From assembly GCA_030590865.1 (NCBI GenBank), contig JAUVCD010000002.1, positions 1 through 40,650 on the forward strand: 40,650 nucleotides of DNA, written 5' to 3'. Shown here one piece after another: positions 23,037-31,953 of the stretch. Position 1 is the first letter of the stretch; every line of letters begins with the position of its first letter. Position numbers and translations under genes: made by a program. The notes under the pieces are model-generated. The model had not been told where the DNA came from. It did no database searches and was given only the letters and a program-made list of their open reading frames with translations. Source of the stretch: Myxococcales bacterium (GTDB taxonomy: Bacteria > Myxococcota_A > Polyangia > Polyangiales > Polyangiaceae).

Positions 23037-25520
23037 ATGACCGAAAACGGCAAGCCAGAACCCCCAGCCCATCGGTCAGAGCCACCGGCCCCGGTGACTG
23101 AGTTGCGGGACGAGCTTGCCGGCGAGCCAGGCCCCAGCGGCGCGCCAGGCCCCAGCGGCGAGCCAGGCCTCACCGGCGAGCCAGGCCCCAGCGTCGCACC
23201 GGGCTCCACCGCCGAGGCCACAGTGAAGGCGGAGCCCAGTGGGCGGCCTTCCGCCTGGGCCATCATCCGCGCCAGCGTGGTGCTATCGCTCGTCACGGCG
23301 GCTCTCGCCGGATTTGGCGAAGGTGTGGTCGCGGCGGCCAAGGGCGGAACGAGCGTGCTGGCCGCCGCGCTCGGCATTGCCCTGTGTGGGGCCTTGCTGG
23401 CGGTCGTCGCTCCGGTCCTCGGACTGGTGCAAGGCGTCGCGGCGTGGCTCGTCGGCAATGCCGTTCGGCGGCTCGGGCTGACCGACTGGCTATTCCGTCA
23501 CACCACCGCCGACCGGGCGGCTCCGCGAGGGCCGGTCATCGGGTTCCAAGCCGCTCTGCTCGTCGTGCTGCCCACCACGGCAGCACTGCTGGTTGGACTG
23601 TGGGTGGTCCAAAAGGCGGTGGCTACCGTCCAAGATCCAGATCTTCGGGCCTGGCTCATCGTGGTCGCCGTGGCCATGCTGCTCGCCGGCGGTACGCTCG
23701 CCGGCGCGCTCGTCGGGCGCATCCTGCTCCGCCCGCTCGGCTGGATTGATCGTCGCTGGGGGCTGCCATGGCCGCGCCAGGCCGTGGCGCGCTACCTGCT
23801 GTTCGTCCTCCTGCCGGTGGTGGCTTTGCTGGTTCCGCTCATCCTGCGACATGGCGCTGTCCTGGGCAGGATCACCCTCTACCTGTGGCTCCTGTTGTTT
23901 CTGCTCGCCGAGGGCCTGCTGTGGCTGTTGTGGTCTTGGCTCGGTGCGAGGCGGCTGCGGCGACCCCGCCGTATCCGGCGAGTGCTGGTCGGGCTCTGGG
24001 CGTTGGCTATCGTCGGTGCTGGTGCGGCATTCGAGCTAGCGCCGTTCAGCGCAGGTATCTCGGTCAGCCGGACTATGGTGGCCCGGCAGAGCCTCGACCT
24101 GCTGCGTCATGGGACAGATGTCGACCGGGATGGTGCGTCTAGCCTGTTTGGCGGCGGCGACTGTGGACCCTTTGATGGTGCGGTCTCGCCAGCGGCTCGT
24201 GACGTTCCCGGCAATGGTGTGGACGAGAATTGCGATGGTAGGGACTCGGACCGTGGGGCGGGCAAGCAGATTGACATCGGCCCTTGGCGATCGGACCAGG
24301 CGCTCCTTGCGAGCAAGCTCAAGCCACGGAAGTACAACATCGTTTGGGTGATATCCGAAGCAACCCGAGCGGACCGGTGCAGCGTGACCGGTTATCGCAA
24401 GCGCACCACGCCGTACTTGGAGGGAATTGCCAAGGAGTCGCTGGTCTTCACCCGCGCCTACGCCAATGCGCCGGCGACGATGCTCTCGTTTCCCAGTCAG
24501 TTCACCGGACTGCGGCCGGGATCCATCACCTGGAAGCTTGGGCCCAAGAAGAGCACGAAGCCGCGGCTGCAGCTCACCGAGAAGCACCTGACCATCGCCG
24601 AGCGGCTCCGGGAGGTGGGATACCGCACCGGCATCGTTACCGGCCGTTACTCCAAGCGGGTGCTCTACGGCATGATGCAGGGCTTCGACAAGATCGCCGA
24701 TACCTGGCTCGATGGCCGCCGTATGCCTTGGTACGCTCGCAATGCCGCGGTGGCCGCAACCTTGGCGCTGTCCTTCATCGAGCAGGGGCTGTTGGTGGCC
24801 CATTCGAAGAAACCGTTCTTCTTGGTGGTCTACACGGCTGACGGGCACGACCCGTACCTGAGGCACAAAGAGGGCTTCCCGAATTTCGGGCGCAGTGCCT
24901 CGGATCGTTACGATGGTGAGATCGCTTTCACCGATCGCTACATGGGCATGCTCATCGACTACCTTCGCTATCGGCGCCCCTTGTGGGACAACACGGTGTT
25001 CATATTCACCGGTGACCACGGCGAGGAGTTTGGCGAGCACGGTGGCCATAAGCACGCCAAGACCTGCTATTGGGAGAGCCTTCGGGTGCCGCTGGTGGTG
25101 CGAATACCGGGGCTGGTGGGCAAGCGCATCGATCGCCGGGTGCCGCTAATCGACATCGTGCCGACGCTGCTCGACCTGCTCGCTGTGGATCCAGGGGGCA
25201 TGACGCTTGATGGGCAGAGTCTGCTCATTCCCGCTTTCGCCCCAGAAGAGGCCTCGAAGGAGCGACCGGTGACTTGCTCCGTGACGAGTCAGAAGCCAGC
25301 GGACGGTCGTTTCATGCGGCGAGCCATCCGACTCGGCGACCGGCTGTTGATCCACAACATGCTCGAAGGTCGCTACGAGTTCTACGACACCAAATCCGAT
25401 CCTCGCGAGCTGAACGACATCGTCGGCGCCCATTGGCAATCGGCCGAGGTAAGCGAACTCAGAGAGCTGCTCGCCGCAAGTCTGACCGGCAATCTAACCA
25501 CCCTCGAGATCCCCTACTGA
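23037..25520 (+). CDS. Membrane sulfatase/phosphotransferase-superfamily protein with collagen-like and MopE-like segments
   Basis: 827 aa. The N-terminus (28-57) has Gly-x-y triplets (GEPGPSGAPGPSGEPG). About six to eight membrane helices span residues 73-355. A 45-residue segment (about 359-406) has the MopE-type pattern DVDRDGASSLFGGGDC, then PGNGVDENCDG, known from copper/calcium-binding and myxobacterial surface proteins. The sulfatase-superfamily catalytic domain starts near 430: ISEATRADRCSVTGY (metal-binding acidic residue), APATMLSFPSQFTGL with Thr481 as the likely nucleophile, and TGDHGEEFGEHGG (metal ligands). There is no CxPxR formylglycine motif, so it resembles LTA-synthase or phosphoethanolamine-transferase-type enzymes more than classic sulfatases. 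It acts outside the inner membrane; the substrate is unknown. It is divergent from the methyltransferase gene. Confidence 0.9.
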   Translation: MTENGKPEPPAHRSEPPAPVTELRDELAGEPGPSGAPGPSGEPGLTGEPGPSVAPGSTAEATVKAEPSGRPSAWAIIRASVVLSLVTAALAGFGEGVVAAAKGGTSVLAAALGIALCGALLAVVAPVLGLVQGVAAWLVGNAVRRLGLTDWLFRHTTADRAAPRGPVIGFQAALLVVLPTTAALLVGLWVVQKAVATVQDPDLRAWLIVVAVAMLLAGGTLAGALVGRILLRPLGWIDRRWGLPWPRQAVARYLLFVLLPVVALLVPLILRHGAVLGRITLYLWLLLFLLAEGLLWLLWSWLGARRLRRPRRIRRVLVGLWALAIVGAGAAFELAPFSAGISVSRTMVARQSLDLLRHGTDVDRDGASSLFGGGDCGPFDGAVSPAARDVPGNGVDENCDGRDSDRGAGKQIDIGPWRSDQALLASKLKPRKYNIVWVISEATRADRCSVTGYRKRTTPYLEGIAKESLVFTRAYANAPATMLSFPSQFTGLRPGSITWKLGPKKSTKPRLQLTEKHLTIAERLREVGYRTGIVTGRYSKRVLYGMMQGFDKIADTWLDGRRMPWYARNAAVAATLALSFIEQGLLVAHSKKPFFLVVYTADGHDPYLRHKEGFPNFGRSASDRYDGEIAFTDRYMGMLIDYLRYRRPLWDNTVFIFTGDHGEEFGEHGGHKHAKTCYWESLRVPLVVRIPGLVGKRIDRRVPLIDIVPTLLDLLAVDPGGMTLDGQSLLIPAFAPEEASKERPVTCSVTSQKPADGRFMRRAIRLGDRLLIHNMLEGRYEFYDTKSDPRELNDIVGAHWQSAEVSELRELLAASLTGNLTTLEIPY
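23117..23200 (+). repeat. 18-bp in-frame tandem repeat (collagen-like triplets)
   Basis: About four units of a GGCGAGCCAGGCCCCAGC-like sequence encode the GEPGPS-type repeats before the first membrane helix. Units differ by a few bases, including one GGCCTCACC variant. Confidence 0.8.
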
Positions 25521-25586
25521 CTGGCGAGAGCTTGGTGAGCCTCGTGAGGGGTGCCGCGGCGACCGGTCCCGCCCAGCACCCAGGGA

Positions 25587-26654
25587 TCAATAGATCTCGA
25601 CTTCTTCGAGATGGAGGGTGGAGGTCTTGTCGACGGTCAGGCGCACGTGGCGCGCCCACTGGGGCTCGAAGCGGAGGGTCCAGGTGCTGAAGGGCTCGGT
25701 GTGCCGTGCGATCTCGCGGTACTCGCGGTCGTCTGAGCTCACCTCGACAATCAGCGGGATGGCGCGATCTCGAAACTCTCCAGGCCGGTTGGTCACCACG
25801 ATCCGCCGAATTTGGTAGAGCTGCATCAGGTCGATGCTGACCCAGGGCGAGGATTGCTCGCGGGTATGGCAGCCAATGCGGTCCTTGAGCCCGTCGGTCA
25901 GGCCTTCCTTGGGGAATCGGCGCGCCGAGTAGTGGCTACTGGCCTCGACGGGCTTGTAGAGAGCCAGATTGGGCGCGCGCCTCGAGTGCCTGAGCAGCAA
26001 GGAGCCACCGCGGCTGATGACGAGTGACAGCAACACCAGCAGTGCCCATCGTAGAATCCGTTGCGCCGTCACGGCCGCAGGGGTGTCCGCTTCTCGGTGC
26101 GCGGTGGCCAGTAGCCGACGCACGAATAGGGCGAGTGCCCGCCGGCGCTCTCGCCGATCGCGCCGATGGGCTACGTTCCATCCATCCTCTGGATTCCCTT
26201 CTTCCCACAGCTGCTGCACGAGATCCCGTGTCCGAGGAGGCAGAGCGGCAATCACCGTGGCGCCGGTGGGAAGCTCGGAGAGTCTCTTCCACAACGCCTG
26301 GGGTGACGCTGGAAACACCGTGTCCCCGGCGGCGGCGCTGAGGGCCGTCATGCCATGATGGGCGGCGCGAGCAAGCAGCACGAAACCGGCGCGCTCTCGC
26401 CCGGGCAAGTCCAACAGGAAGCGTGCCGCACGGGCCATTTCGTCGGCTCCGCGCAGGGCCGTCCAGCCCTCGCTGCCCCGCCGGAGGGGGGCCCGTCGCG
26501 CCTGCTTCATGCGATCGTTCAGCAGCAGGGGTTCGAGCCAGTCGGCGGCCAGCTTCTGTCTCGGAGGCCCCGACGACGGGGTAGGCTCATCGTCAGGCGA
26601 AAGCTCGTCCGTGTCCGGTTCTGTGGCGGCTGGCCCAGGTGTCTCGCTGGTCAC
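25587..26654 (-). CDS. Membrane-anchored discoidin (F5/8 type C) domain protein
   Basis: The start is the GTG at 26654, overlapping the TGA of the GT39-like gene (GTGA); the track start at 26708 lies inside that gene. This gives 355 aa. Residues 1-200 are soluble and probably cytoplasmic, with a Pro/Asp/Glu-rich beginning and a helical part (ARAAHHGMTALSAAAGD, TVIAALPPRTRDLVQQLW). One membrane helix is near 205-225 (ILRWALLVLLSLVIS). The outer part, from APNLALYKPVEASSHYSA, is a discoidin/CBM32-like beta sandwich: FPKEGLTDG, SSPWVSIDLMQLYQIRRIVV, IPLIVEVSSDDREY and ARHVRLTVDKTSTLHLEEVEIY. Such domains bind sugars or phospholipid headgroups. It is probably an envelope glycan-binding partner of the glycosyltransferases upstream. 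The N-terminal domain is unrecognised. Confidence 0.88.
   Translation of the reverse strand: MTSETPGPAATEPDTDELSPDDEPTPSSGPPRQKLAADWLEPLLLNDRMKQARRAPLRRGSEGWTALRGADEMARAARFLLDLPGRERAGFVLLARAAHHGMTALSAAAGDTVFPASPQALWKRLSELPTGATVIAALPPRTRDLVQQLWEEGNPEDGWNVAHRRDRRERRRALALFVRRLLATAHREADTPAAVTAQRILRWALLVLLSLVISRGGSLLLRHSRRAPNLALYKPVEASSHYSARRFPKEGLTDGLKDRIGCHTREQSSPWVSIDLMQLYQIRRIVVTNRPGEFRDRAIPLIVEVSSDDREYREIARHTEPFSTWTLRFEPQWARHVRLTVDKTSTLHLEEVEIY
26651..26654 (-). promoter_or_regulatory. GTGA stop/start overlap (translational coupling)
   Basis: The TGA of the GT39-like gene (26653-26651) overlaps the GTG start (26654-26652) of the discoidin-domain gene. This is the second such junction in the cluster and supports co-translation. 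Confidence 0.85.
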
Positions 26655-28288
26655 AGCGGTTGCTCCAATTCGTACAGCTTGACCCGGTGCCTGCCCCAGC
26701 CCTGCCAATCATAACTGGCCTTGAGCTTCTCGACTCGTGGGAAGCGGCGCCGCACCACTTTGTGGGTCCATCCGTTAGGGGTCTTCCAAAGTAGATGGGT
26801 GACGCCGAAGCTCTGAATGGTTGACTTGGTCGAGTTGAATTTGCGCTTCACGAAGTAGGCGCGGTATTTGGTGTCGAAGGTTAATGGAACGGCCCAAGCA
26901 CCGATTACGACGGCGGCGCGGGGCCCAATGATTGTGGCTATTCTGCGGTTCAGCTCAACTGTCGTGTAAGATGGTTCTCGTAGCCAGTCGTAATAAGAGC
27001 GCCCATGGACGGAGGCGTAAGCGAAGGCCAATATGATGAGGGCCGCCTCACGACAACGTGGCCGCTCGCGTAGACGCAGCCTTGCCCCGATGCGGTAGAT
27101 CAGATGGGCAGCCAGGAGTATGACCGGCGGGAAGAGAATCATGTAGAAGCGTAGCTGCGACTGGGCGCTGACTTGCATGGCGCCGAAGGCTGCGATGAAC
27201 CAAGTGGCTACCAATAACTCCCAGCCGTCCACTCGACGATGCCTCAGGCTGGCGACGGCCATGCGAACCAGTTCGATGAGCGCCAAGGGGAACGTCACTG
27301 GGAAGATGCCGAGGTAGCCTTTCTCCCAGCGCTCGTCGTCTGATAGCCGGTTCCATACCTCCCCCCAAGGTGTCGTGCTGAGATCGACCTCGGCGGCGAA
27401 CTGATCTTCGTCGTGAATGACGTGAGCGAAGTTCCATTGGACGGTGCGCCAGTATTCATCGGTCAGCACGACCTGGAGGGCCATCCAAGCGAGCAATACA
27501 CCGTGGGCGAGCACCAGCAAGTGAAGCCAAGGGCGCGAGCGGGTCCGCAGCACAGCCATGAGCCAACCGAGCAACAGGACGGGTGCGAATATCAAAGCGG
27601 ACTGCTTCGTGAAGAACGCTGCCGCGAATGCCCATTGAGCGCCGAACAGCCAGTGCGGCTTGGTGCGTGCGAGCAGCAGGCAGAGCAGGCTGAGGGCGAG
27701 CAGACCATTGACTTGAGGCTCGAGCAGACCCGCCCGGCTCGCAAAGATATCATAGACGTTGGTGGCCACGAGTAGGCCACAGAGCAATAGGGGCCACCCC
27801 CGCATGCGGCGTGACGCAACGGCGAGCAGCACGCACAGTCCGCCGGTGGCCACGATGATGGAGTACAGTCGGAGCTGGAGCATGCCGGCGCCGAACAGGC
27901 GAAAGACGCCGGCTATGGGATAGACCCAACATGGACTCTGGACGCGCCAGAATTGGTAGCCGTCTTCGGGGTGGGTTTGCCAAATCCCGAACACGCCCCA
28001 GTTTCGTGCCTCGTGGGCTTTGGCCGTTCCCTCGGTGATGAGCTCATAGCCCTTCATCTCGTTGGGCAGCATGAGCGGTGGATCGGCTTCGAGAAAGATC
28101 AGTCGCAATGCCAAAAAGACGGCCACCGCCAGCACCGGTGCCGCCCATTGGCTGGTCGCTTGTTCCTCGAGGTGCGCCTTGGCCTTGGTGCACCAGGCCT
28201 GGAGGTGCTGTCTCGTTGCCATCCCCACGTCAGCACCGTGCATAGCTGATTGCAGAATGCGCCGCCAGGACCGCAGAAGACCCCGCAC
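26651..28288 (-). CDS. GT-C (GT39/ArnT-like) membrane glycosyltransferase
   Basis: 545 aa, with about ten to twelve membrane helices. The first outside loop after helix 1 carries acidic residues (FLEADPPLMLPNEMKGYE), as expected for GT-C enzymes that use polyprenyl-phosphate sugars. VQSPCWVYPIAGVFRLFG and YDIFASRAGLLEPQVNGLLAL match conserved loops of the PMT/ArnT/Dpy19-type class. The C-terminal 130 residues are soluble and end with SFGVTHLLWKT, a phrase also found in the next GT-C-like protein. The donor and acceptor are unknown. The 3' third is visibly poorer in GC than its neighbours. The start is unclear: GTG 28288, ATG 28243 and ATG 28222 are all possible, none with a strong ribosome site. 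It is 51 bp from the upstream gene and overlaps the discoidin gene. Confidence 0.85.
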   Translation of the reverse strand: MRGLLRSWRRILQSAMHGADVGMATRQHLQAWCTKAKAHLEEQATSQWAAPVLAVAVFLALRLIFLEADPPLMLPNEMKGYELITEGTAKAHEARNWGVFGIWQTHPEDGYQFWRVQSPCWVYPIAGVFRLFGAGMLQLRLYSIIVATGGLCVLLAVASRRMRGWPLLLCGLLVATNVYDIFASRAGLLEPQVNGLLALSLLCLLLARTKPHWLFGAQWAFAAAFFTKQSALIFAPVLLLGWLMAVLRTRSRPWLHLLVLAHGVLLAWMALQVVLTDEYWRTVQWNFAHVIHDEDQFAAEVDLSTTPWGEVWNRLSDDERWEKGYLGIFPVTFPLALIELVRMAVASLRHRRVDGWELLVATWFIAAFGAMQVSAQSQLRFYMILFPPVILLAAHLIYRIGARLRLRERPRCREAALIILAFAYASVHGRSYYDWLREPSYTTVELNRRIATIIGPRAAVVIGAWAVPLTFDTKYRAYFVKRKFNSTKSTIQSFGVTHLLWKTPNGWTHKVVRRRFPRVEKLKASYDWQGWGRHRVKLYELEQPL

Positions 28289-28339
28289 TCGAGCGGGCGT
28301 GTTGTTTCCGAGCGGGGCACCAACTCGTGGGCAGCTGGT

Positions 28340-30742
28340 CTAGTCGGTGCGGAGGTAAAGTAGCCAGTTTGCTTTCCCTTTGCGCCGGCGCCCCGAGTTG
28401 ACGAGCTTGCGGCTGGCTGCGAGGGAGAACGCGCCATTCTGCTTCACTTTCTTCTCGGCGTGGCGCCCGCACCTGGGGTCGATGACCACATAGGACGCCT
28501 GGTCGATCAGCGCTTGCTCTTGCCCCTTTTTGGCCTGCTCCTCGGGCTTGGGGAAGTGTCGTCGGTCCGGGCCGAACACCGGCGTCGTCATGCCCTCGAG
28601 CGGGTAGAGCCCGGGCTTGTACATGTCTTTGCACCCGAAAAAAGCGACCTTGCCGAAAGGCTCATCGGTAGGCGGCTTGCCGGGCATGGTGGCGATCCAC
28701 GTCGAGCCGACTTTCTTTCGCCCGGTGCTTCGGCGGGTGGCGAAATCGAAGAACACGAGATCGCCGGCCACCGAGTCCCAGCCCTTGGACACCCGATCGC
28801 GCCACACTAGGTGAGTCACGCCCAGTTCGCGGTAAAGCTCCCAGACTTGCCTTGGCGACTTCAGTCGCCCGTAGCTGATCCCAAATTGCCAACCGCCCCA
28901 GTCTGAGGTGGTGCGCCGCGCCAGTCCCAGGTGGGTGTGGTTGTCGTGAAGCATCACGTGGGCGCGCTTCGGGAGCGCGGCCCGCACTTTCTGCCAGCCG
29001 GCACAGACGCTGAGCCGCGCGCCGTAGCGCTTCTTGTGACCTGCAGCCAAGAGGTCGAGACTCTTCTTGACCGGCGACTTGATCATGGCGTGGCTGGGAA
29101 TGAAGTAGACGTTTCCCCCGATGATGATCTGAGTGGCGACGAGGCTGCCCAAGAGGATGCGTGCGACGACGTGGGTGCGCCACAGATGGATCATGATCGC
29201 GGCGGTTACCGCCGCCATCCACGGGACGAGCGTCTGCAGATAGCGGTCCTGATGGTGGATCCAGAACCAGAGGAAGATCGCCAAGTGCGTCATTCCGGCG
29301 AGGGCCCAGATGCGCTTCGTCTTGCGCAAGAAGGGCAGGCAGAGGACCAGCAGCGTGAAGAGTGACCCGAAGACCGGCACCTTGCCGTGGTACCGGGCGT
29401 AGTCGTGGGGGATGAACGAGAAAGTGAACAGGGTCTCGACGGTCTCCTGCAGTCCGGCCCAGTCCCGACTGGGCCGCCAGAACTGGAAATCCTTGTAGCC
29501 CCATTCGAAGAGGGCCGCTGCGTCCTGGCTCCAGGGTCGCAGCGCGAGGTGCTCGTGCAGCGAGGGATAGAGCGGGTCGCCGTACCAAACCCAGTTGCGG
29601 AGCCAGAAAGGGCTGGTGGCCGCTAGGGCGACCGCTGCCGCCGCGAGCGGCCCCTGCCATTGAAAACGCCGCTGGGTTCTCCAGCCGATGGCCCGCCACA
29701 CCACGGTGCCCGCTACAGCGAGGATCGCGACCGGTGCCAGTAGCACGCCGGCGGTGAGCTTGGGCATTGCGGCGCCGGCCATCATGAGGGCCAAGAGCGC
29801 GCAGCGACCTGGCGGGAGATGGCGCAACGCTCGCAGCATGCAGATGAACACTGGCAGGGCGAAGAGCGCAGCAATGTGGTCGGCCCCGCAGGCGAGGCTC
29901 GAGTCGTAGAGCAGCACGCCGGGAAACAGCAGGCGCGCAACCCAGGTCGCGCTAGCGCGACTGTTGGGTACCAGCAGCCGCACCGCTGCCGGGATGGTTG
30001 CCAGCGTCCACAAGAAGCAGGTGAACTCCATGTGTGCCGCAAGCTCAATCTGGTCGAAGAGCGTCGCCTTCGGCAGGAGGAACGCCCAGGTGAAGAGGAT
30101 GCTCGCGAGGTGGGGGTTGGTGGCGACCGTCCACCCTTCGCCGAATCGAGGGATGGTGCCCACGTGGGCGTATTGCTCGGCCAGTGCCAGGTGTTTCCAG
30201 CGCGCGTCGAACTGGGCATTCTCTGGCGTCAGGATCTTGAAGTAGATCATCGCCACCACGGCGATGCCGAAGATCCAGATCACGAGCTCGAGGCGGCTAC
30301 GTGGTTGGCGCTCTTTCGCGCGGTGGCGCAGATGTCGCCGGTAGCGGCTCACTAGCCGGTAGAGCGGGGTCAGACCGACAGCGATCATGAACGCAGGCAA
30401 CAGGAAGAACAGCGGCCAGCGAAATGCCCCCACCATGGCGAGGGCGTTCATGCTCACGTAGAAGAGCACCACCCCAGCCGCAAAGCTCAGGCATAGCGTC
30501 TCGGCCAAAGGCAAGGGCGAGCCCCGCAATCGGCGGACCAGGGCATAGCCAGAGCTGACGCAGCCGAGGCTCCAGAAGGCGCAGCTGATCCAATAGCCGG
30601 CGTAGCGCCAGAACAACCACTCTTCGATGGGGTAGTGCTCGCCGTAGTGGCGGGCGAAAAATACCGTCGAAAGCAGAATGACAATCGGCGGGCCGATCTT
30701 CGTGGCTCGCTCTCGCCAGCGTGCTTTCCAGGACGTCGTCAC
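28340..30742 (-). CDS. Large GT-C-like polytopic membrane protein (800 aa)
   Basis: About twelve or more membrane helices and then a soluble C-terminal domain of roughly 230 residues. The first outside loop after the opening helices contains FKILTPENAQFDARWKHLAL, with acidic and basic residues as in GT-C enzymes. AKATLFDQIELAAHMEF-like loops and NPHLASILFTWAFLLPK follow. Near the end, LGVTHLVWRDRVSKGW mirrors the motif in the 545-aa GT39-like protein. I therefore place it as a probable lipid-linked-sugar glycosyltransferase or related envelope enzyme, without naming a substrate. It is the first gene of a minus-strand operon with the GT39-like and discoidin genes. GTG at 30742 has no strong ribosome site. 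It is divergent from the GT2 gene. Confidence 0.8.
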   Translation of the reverse strand: MTTSWKARWRERATKIGPPIVILLSTVFFARHYGEHYPIEEWLFWRYAGYWISCAFWSLGCVSSGYALVRRLRGSPLPLAETLCLSFAAGVVLFYVSMNALAMVGAFRWPLFFLLPAFMIAVGLTPLYRLVSRYRRHLRHRAKERQPRSRLELVIWIFGIAVVAMIYFKILTPENAQFDARWKHLALAEQYAHVGTIPRFGEGWTVATNPHLASILFTWAFLLPKATLFDQIELAAHMEFTCFLWTLATIPAAVRLLVPNSRASATWVARLLFPGVLLYDSSLACGADHIAALFALPVFICMLRALRHLPPGRCALLALMMAGAAMPKLTAGVLLAPVAILAVAGTVVWRAIGWRTQRRFQWQGPLAAAAVALAATSPFWLRNWVWYGDPLYPSLHEHLALRPWSQDAAALFEWGYKDFQFWRPSRDWAGLQETVETLFTFSFIPHDYARYHGKVPVFGSLFTLLVLCLPFLRKTKRIWALAGMTHLAIFLWFWIHHQDRYLQTLVPWMAAVTAAIMIHLWRTHVVARILLGSLVATQIIIGGNVYFIPSHAMIKSPVKKSLDLLAAGHKKRYGARLSVCAGWQKVRAALPKRAHVMLHDNHTHLGLARRTTSDWGGWQFGISYGRLKSPRQVWELYRELGVTHLVWRDRVSKGWDSVAGDLVFFDFATRRSTGRKKVGSTWIATMPGKPPTDEPFGKVAFFGCKDMYKPGLYPLEGMTTPVFGPDRRHFPKPEEQAKKGQEQALIDQASYVVIDPRCGRHAEKKVKQNGAFSLAASRKLVNSGRRRKGKANWLLYLRTD

Positions 30743-30811
30743 GTGTTCAGCTCAGAGAGGATAGTGGCCCATGTCGCGGTTCGCAACGGAGCACCGAGAG
30801 GCTCGCCAGCC

Positions 30812-31849
30812 ATGCCCAGCGCCGGCAGCGGGCCGTGCGAGCCGCGCTTTGGGAGACCTGCTATAAGCCGGCCCGTGGCTGACGATGGCGGTAAGCGAGA
30901 CGATGAGGCTGCGCCCGAGGTGTTTCTGGTGGTGCCTGGGCTCAATGAGGCCGAGAGCCTGCCCGAGTTGGCCGAGCGCATCCACGAGGCGCTGGACGGG
31001 TTGCGGCGCTACGAGCTGATTTTCGTGGACGACGGCAGCACCGACGATACCTGGAAGGTCATCGGCCAGCTCAACCGAGAAAACCCCGCTGTGCGAGGCA
31101 TTCGCCTGCGGGCTAATTTCGGCAAGGCGATGGCCCTGACGGCGGGCTTCGATCAGGCCCAGGCCGATCTGGTCGTGATGATGGATGCCGATTTGCAGGA
31201 TGACCCGTCTGATCTGCCCAACTTCCTGGACAAGATCGCCGAGGGACTCGACGTGGTCGTCGGTTGGAAAGTCGATCGCCGCGATCCCCTGAACCGGAAG
31301 GTGCTGTCCCGCATCTTCAACGGCACCGTGGGAATCGTGACCGGGGTCAAGCTGCACGACATGAACTGCGGGTTCAAAGCCCTCCGCAAAGAAGTGCTGG
31401 CTGCCATTCCCATCTACGGAGATTTGTTCCGCTTCATCCCGGTGCTGGCCAAGTGGCAGGGATTCCGAATCGCCGAGGTCCCGGTCAAGCACCACGCTCG
31501 CAAGCACGGCCGCTCGCGTTATGGGCTCGAGCGTATCCTGCGCGGCCTTTTCGACCTGGCCAGCATCGTTTTTCTCACTCGCTACTCGCGCAAACCGATG
31601 CACCTGTTCGGGCTCATCGGCCTGCTTGCAGCGGGCGTGGGCTTCGGGGTTTGCGTCTACCTGACGGTTCTCTGGGCGCTGGGCCAGAGCATCGGCACCC
31701 GGCCGCTCTTGATGCTAGGCGTGCTGCTCATCATGTTGGGGATGCAGTTCTTCTCGCTAGGCCTGATCGGTGAGTTCCTGACCTTTCAGCACCAGCGTCG
31801 CCACGAGCGGGACCTGCCTCCGATCCGGGCGATCATCGGCGACCGGTAA
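30812..31849 (+). CDS. GT2 polyprenyl-phosphate sugar transferase (DPMS/ArnC-like)
   Basis: About 345 aa. The glycosyltransferase 2 fold is plain: FLVVPGLNEAESLPELAERI, IFVDDGSTDDTWKVI, RLRANFGKAMALTAGFDQA, MMDADLQDDPSDLPNFL (the DxD metal site) and MNCGFKALRKEVL. Two C-terminal helices (FGLIGLLAAGVGFGVCVYL and LLMLGVLLIMLGMQFFSLGLIGEF) place it at the inner membrane. Related enzymes move a sugar from a nucleotide donor to undecaprenyl or dolichyl phosphate, making the donor used by GT-C enzymes; neighbours on both sides are GT-C-like. ATG at 30812 has GAGAGG ten bases upstream; GTG at 30875 (VADDGGK) is the other candidate. The track start at 30635 overlaps the divergent gene and is rejected. 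Confidence 0.92.
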   Translation: MPSAGSGPCEPRFGRPAISRPVADDGGKRDDEAAPEVFLVVPGLNEAESLPELAERIHEALDGLRRYELIFVDDGSTDDTWKVIGQLNRENPAVRGIRLRANFGKAMALTAGFDQAQADLVVMMDADLQDDPSDLPNFLDKIAEGLDVVVGWKVDRRDPLNRKVLSRIFNGTVGIVTGVKLHDMNCGFKALRKEVLAAIPIYGDLFRFIPVLAKWQGFRIAEVPVKHHARKHGRSRYGLERILRGLFDLASIVFLTRYSRKPMHLFGLIGLLAAGVGFGVCVYLTVLWALGQSIGTRPLLMLGVLLIMLGMQFFSLGLIGEFLTFQHQRRHERDLPPIRAIIGDR

Positions 31850-31953
31850 CGCCTTCCTGTCGCCGGCTCCTCGCGCTATGGCCTCAGTCGTGGTGTGCCT
31901 ACCAGCCTCAGACAACCCACAGGCGACGCCGGCTGTCGTCGTCGCGACCGGCA

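Noticed and set aside
24036-25055. 339-aa minus-strand ORF
   Set aside because: Antisense to the sulfatase-like catalytic domain.
23037-25520. Classic formylglycine-dependent sulfatase
   Set aside because: No C/S-x-P-x-R motif; the equivalent place has APATMLSFPS with Thr as the likely nucleophile.
30752-31603. 283-aa minus-strand ORF
   Set aside because: Antisense to the GT2 gene, which has all glycosyltransferase motifs.
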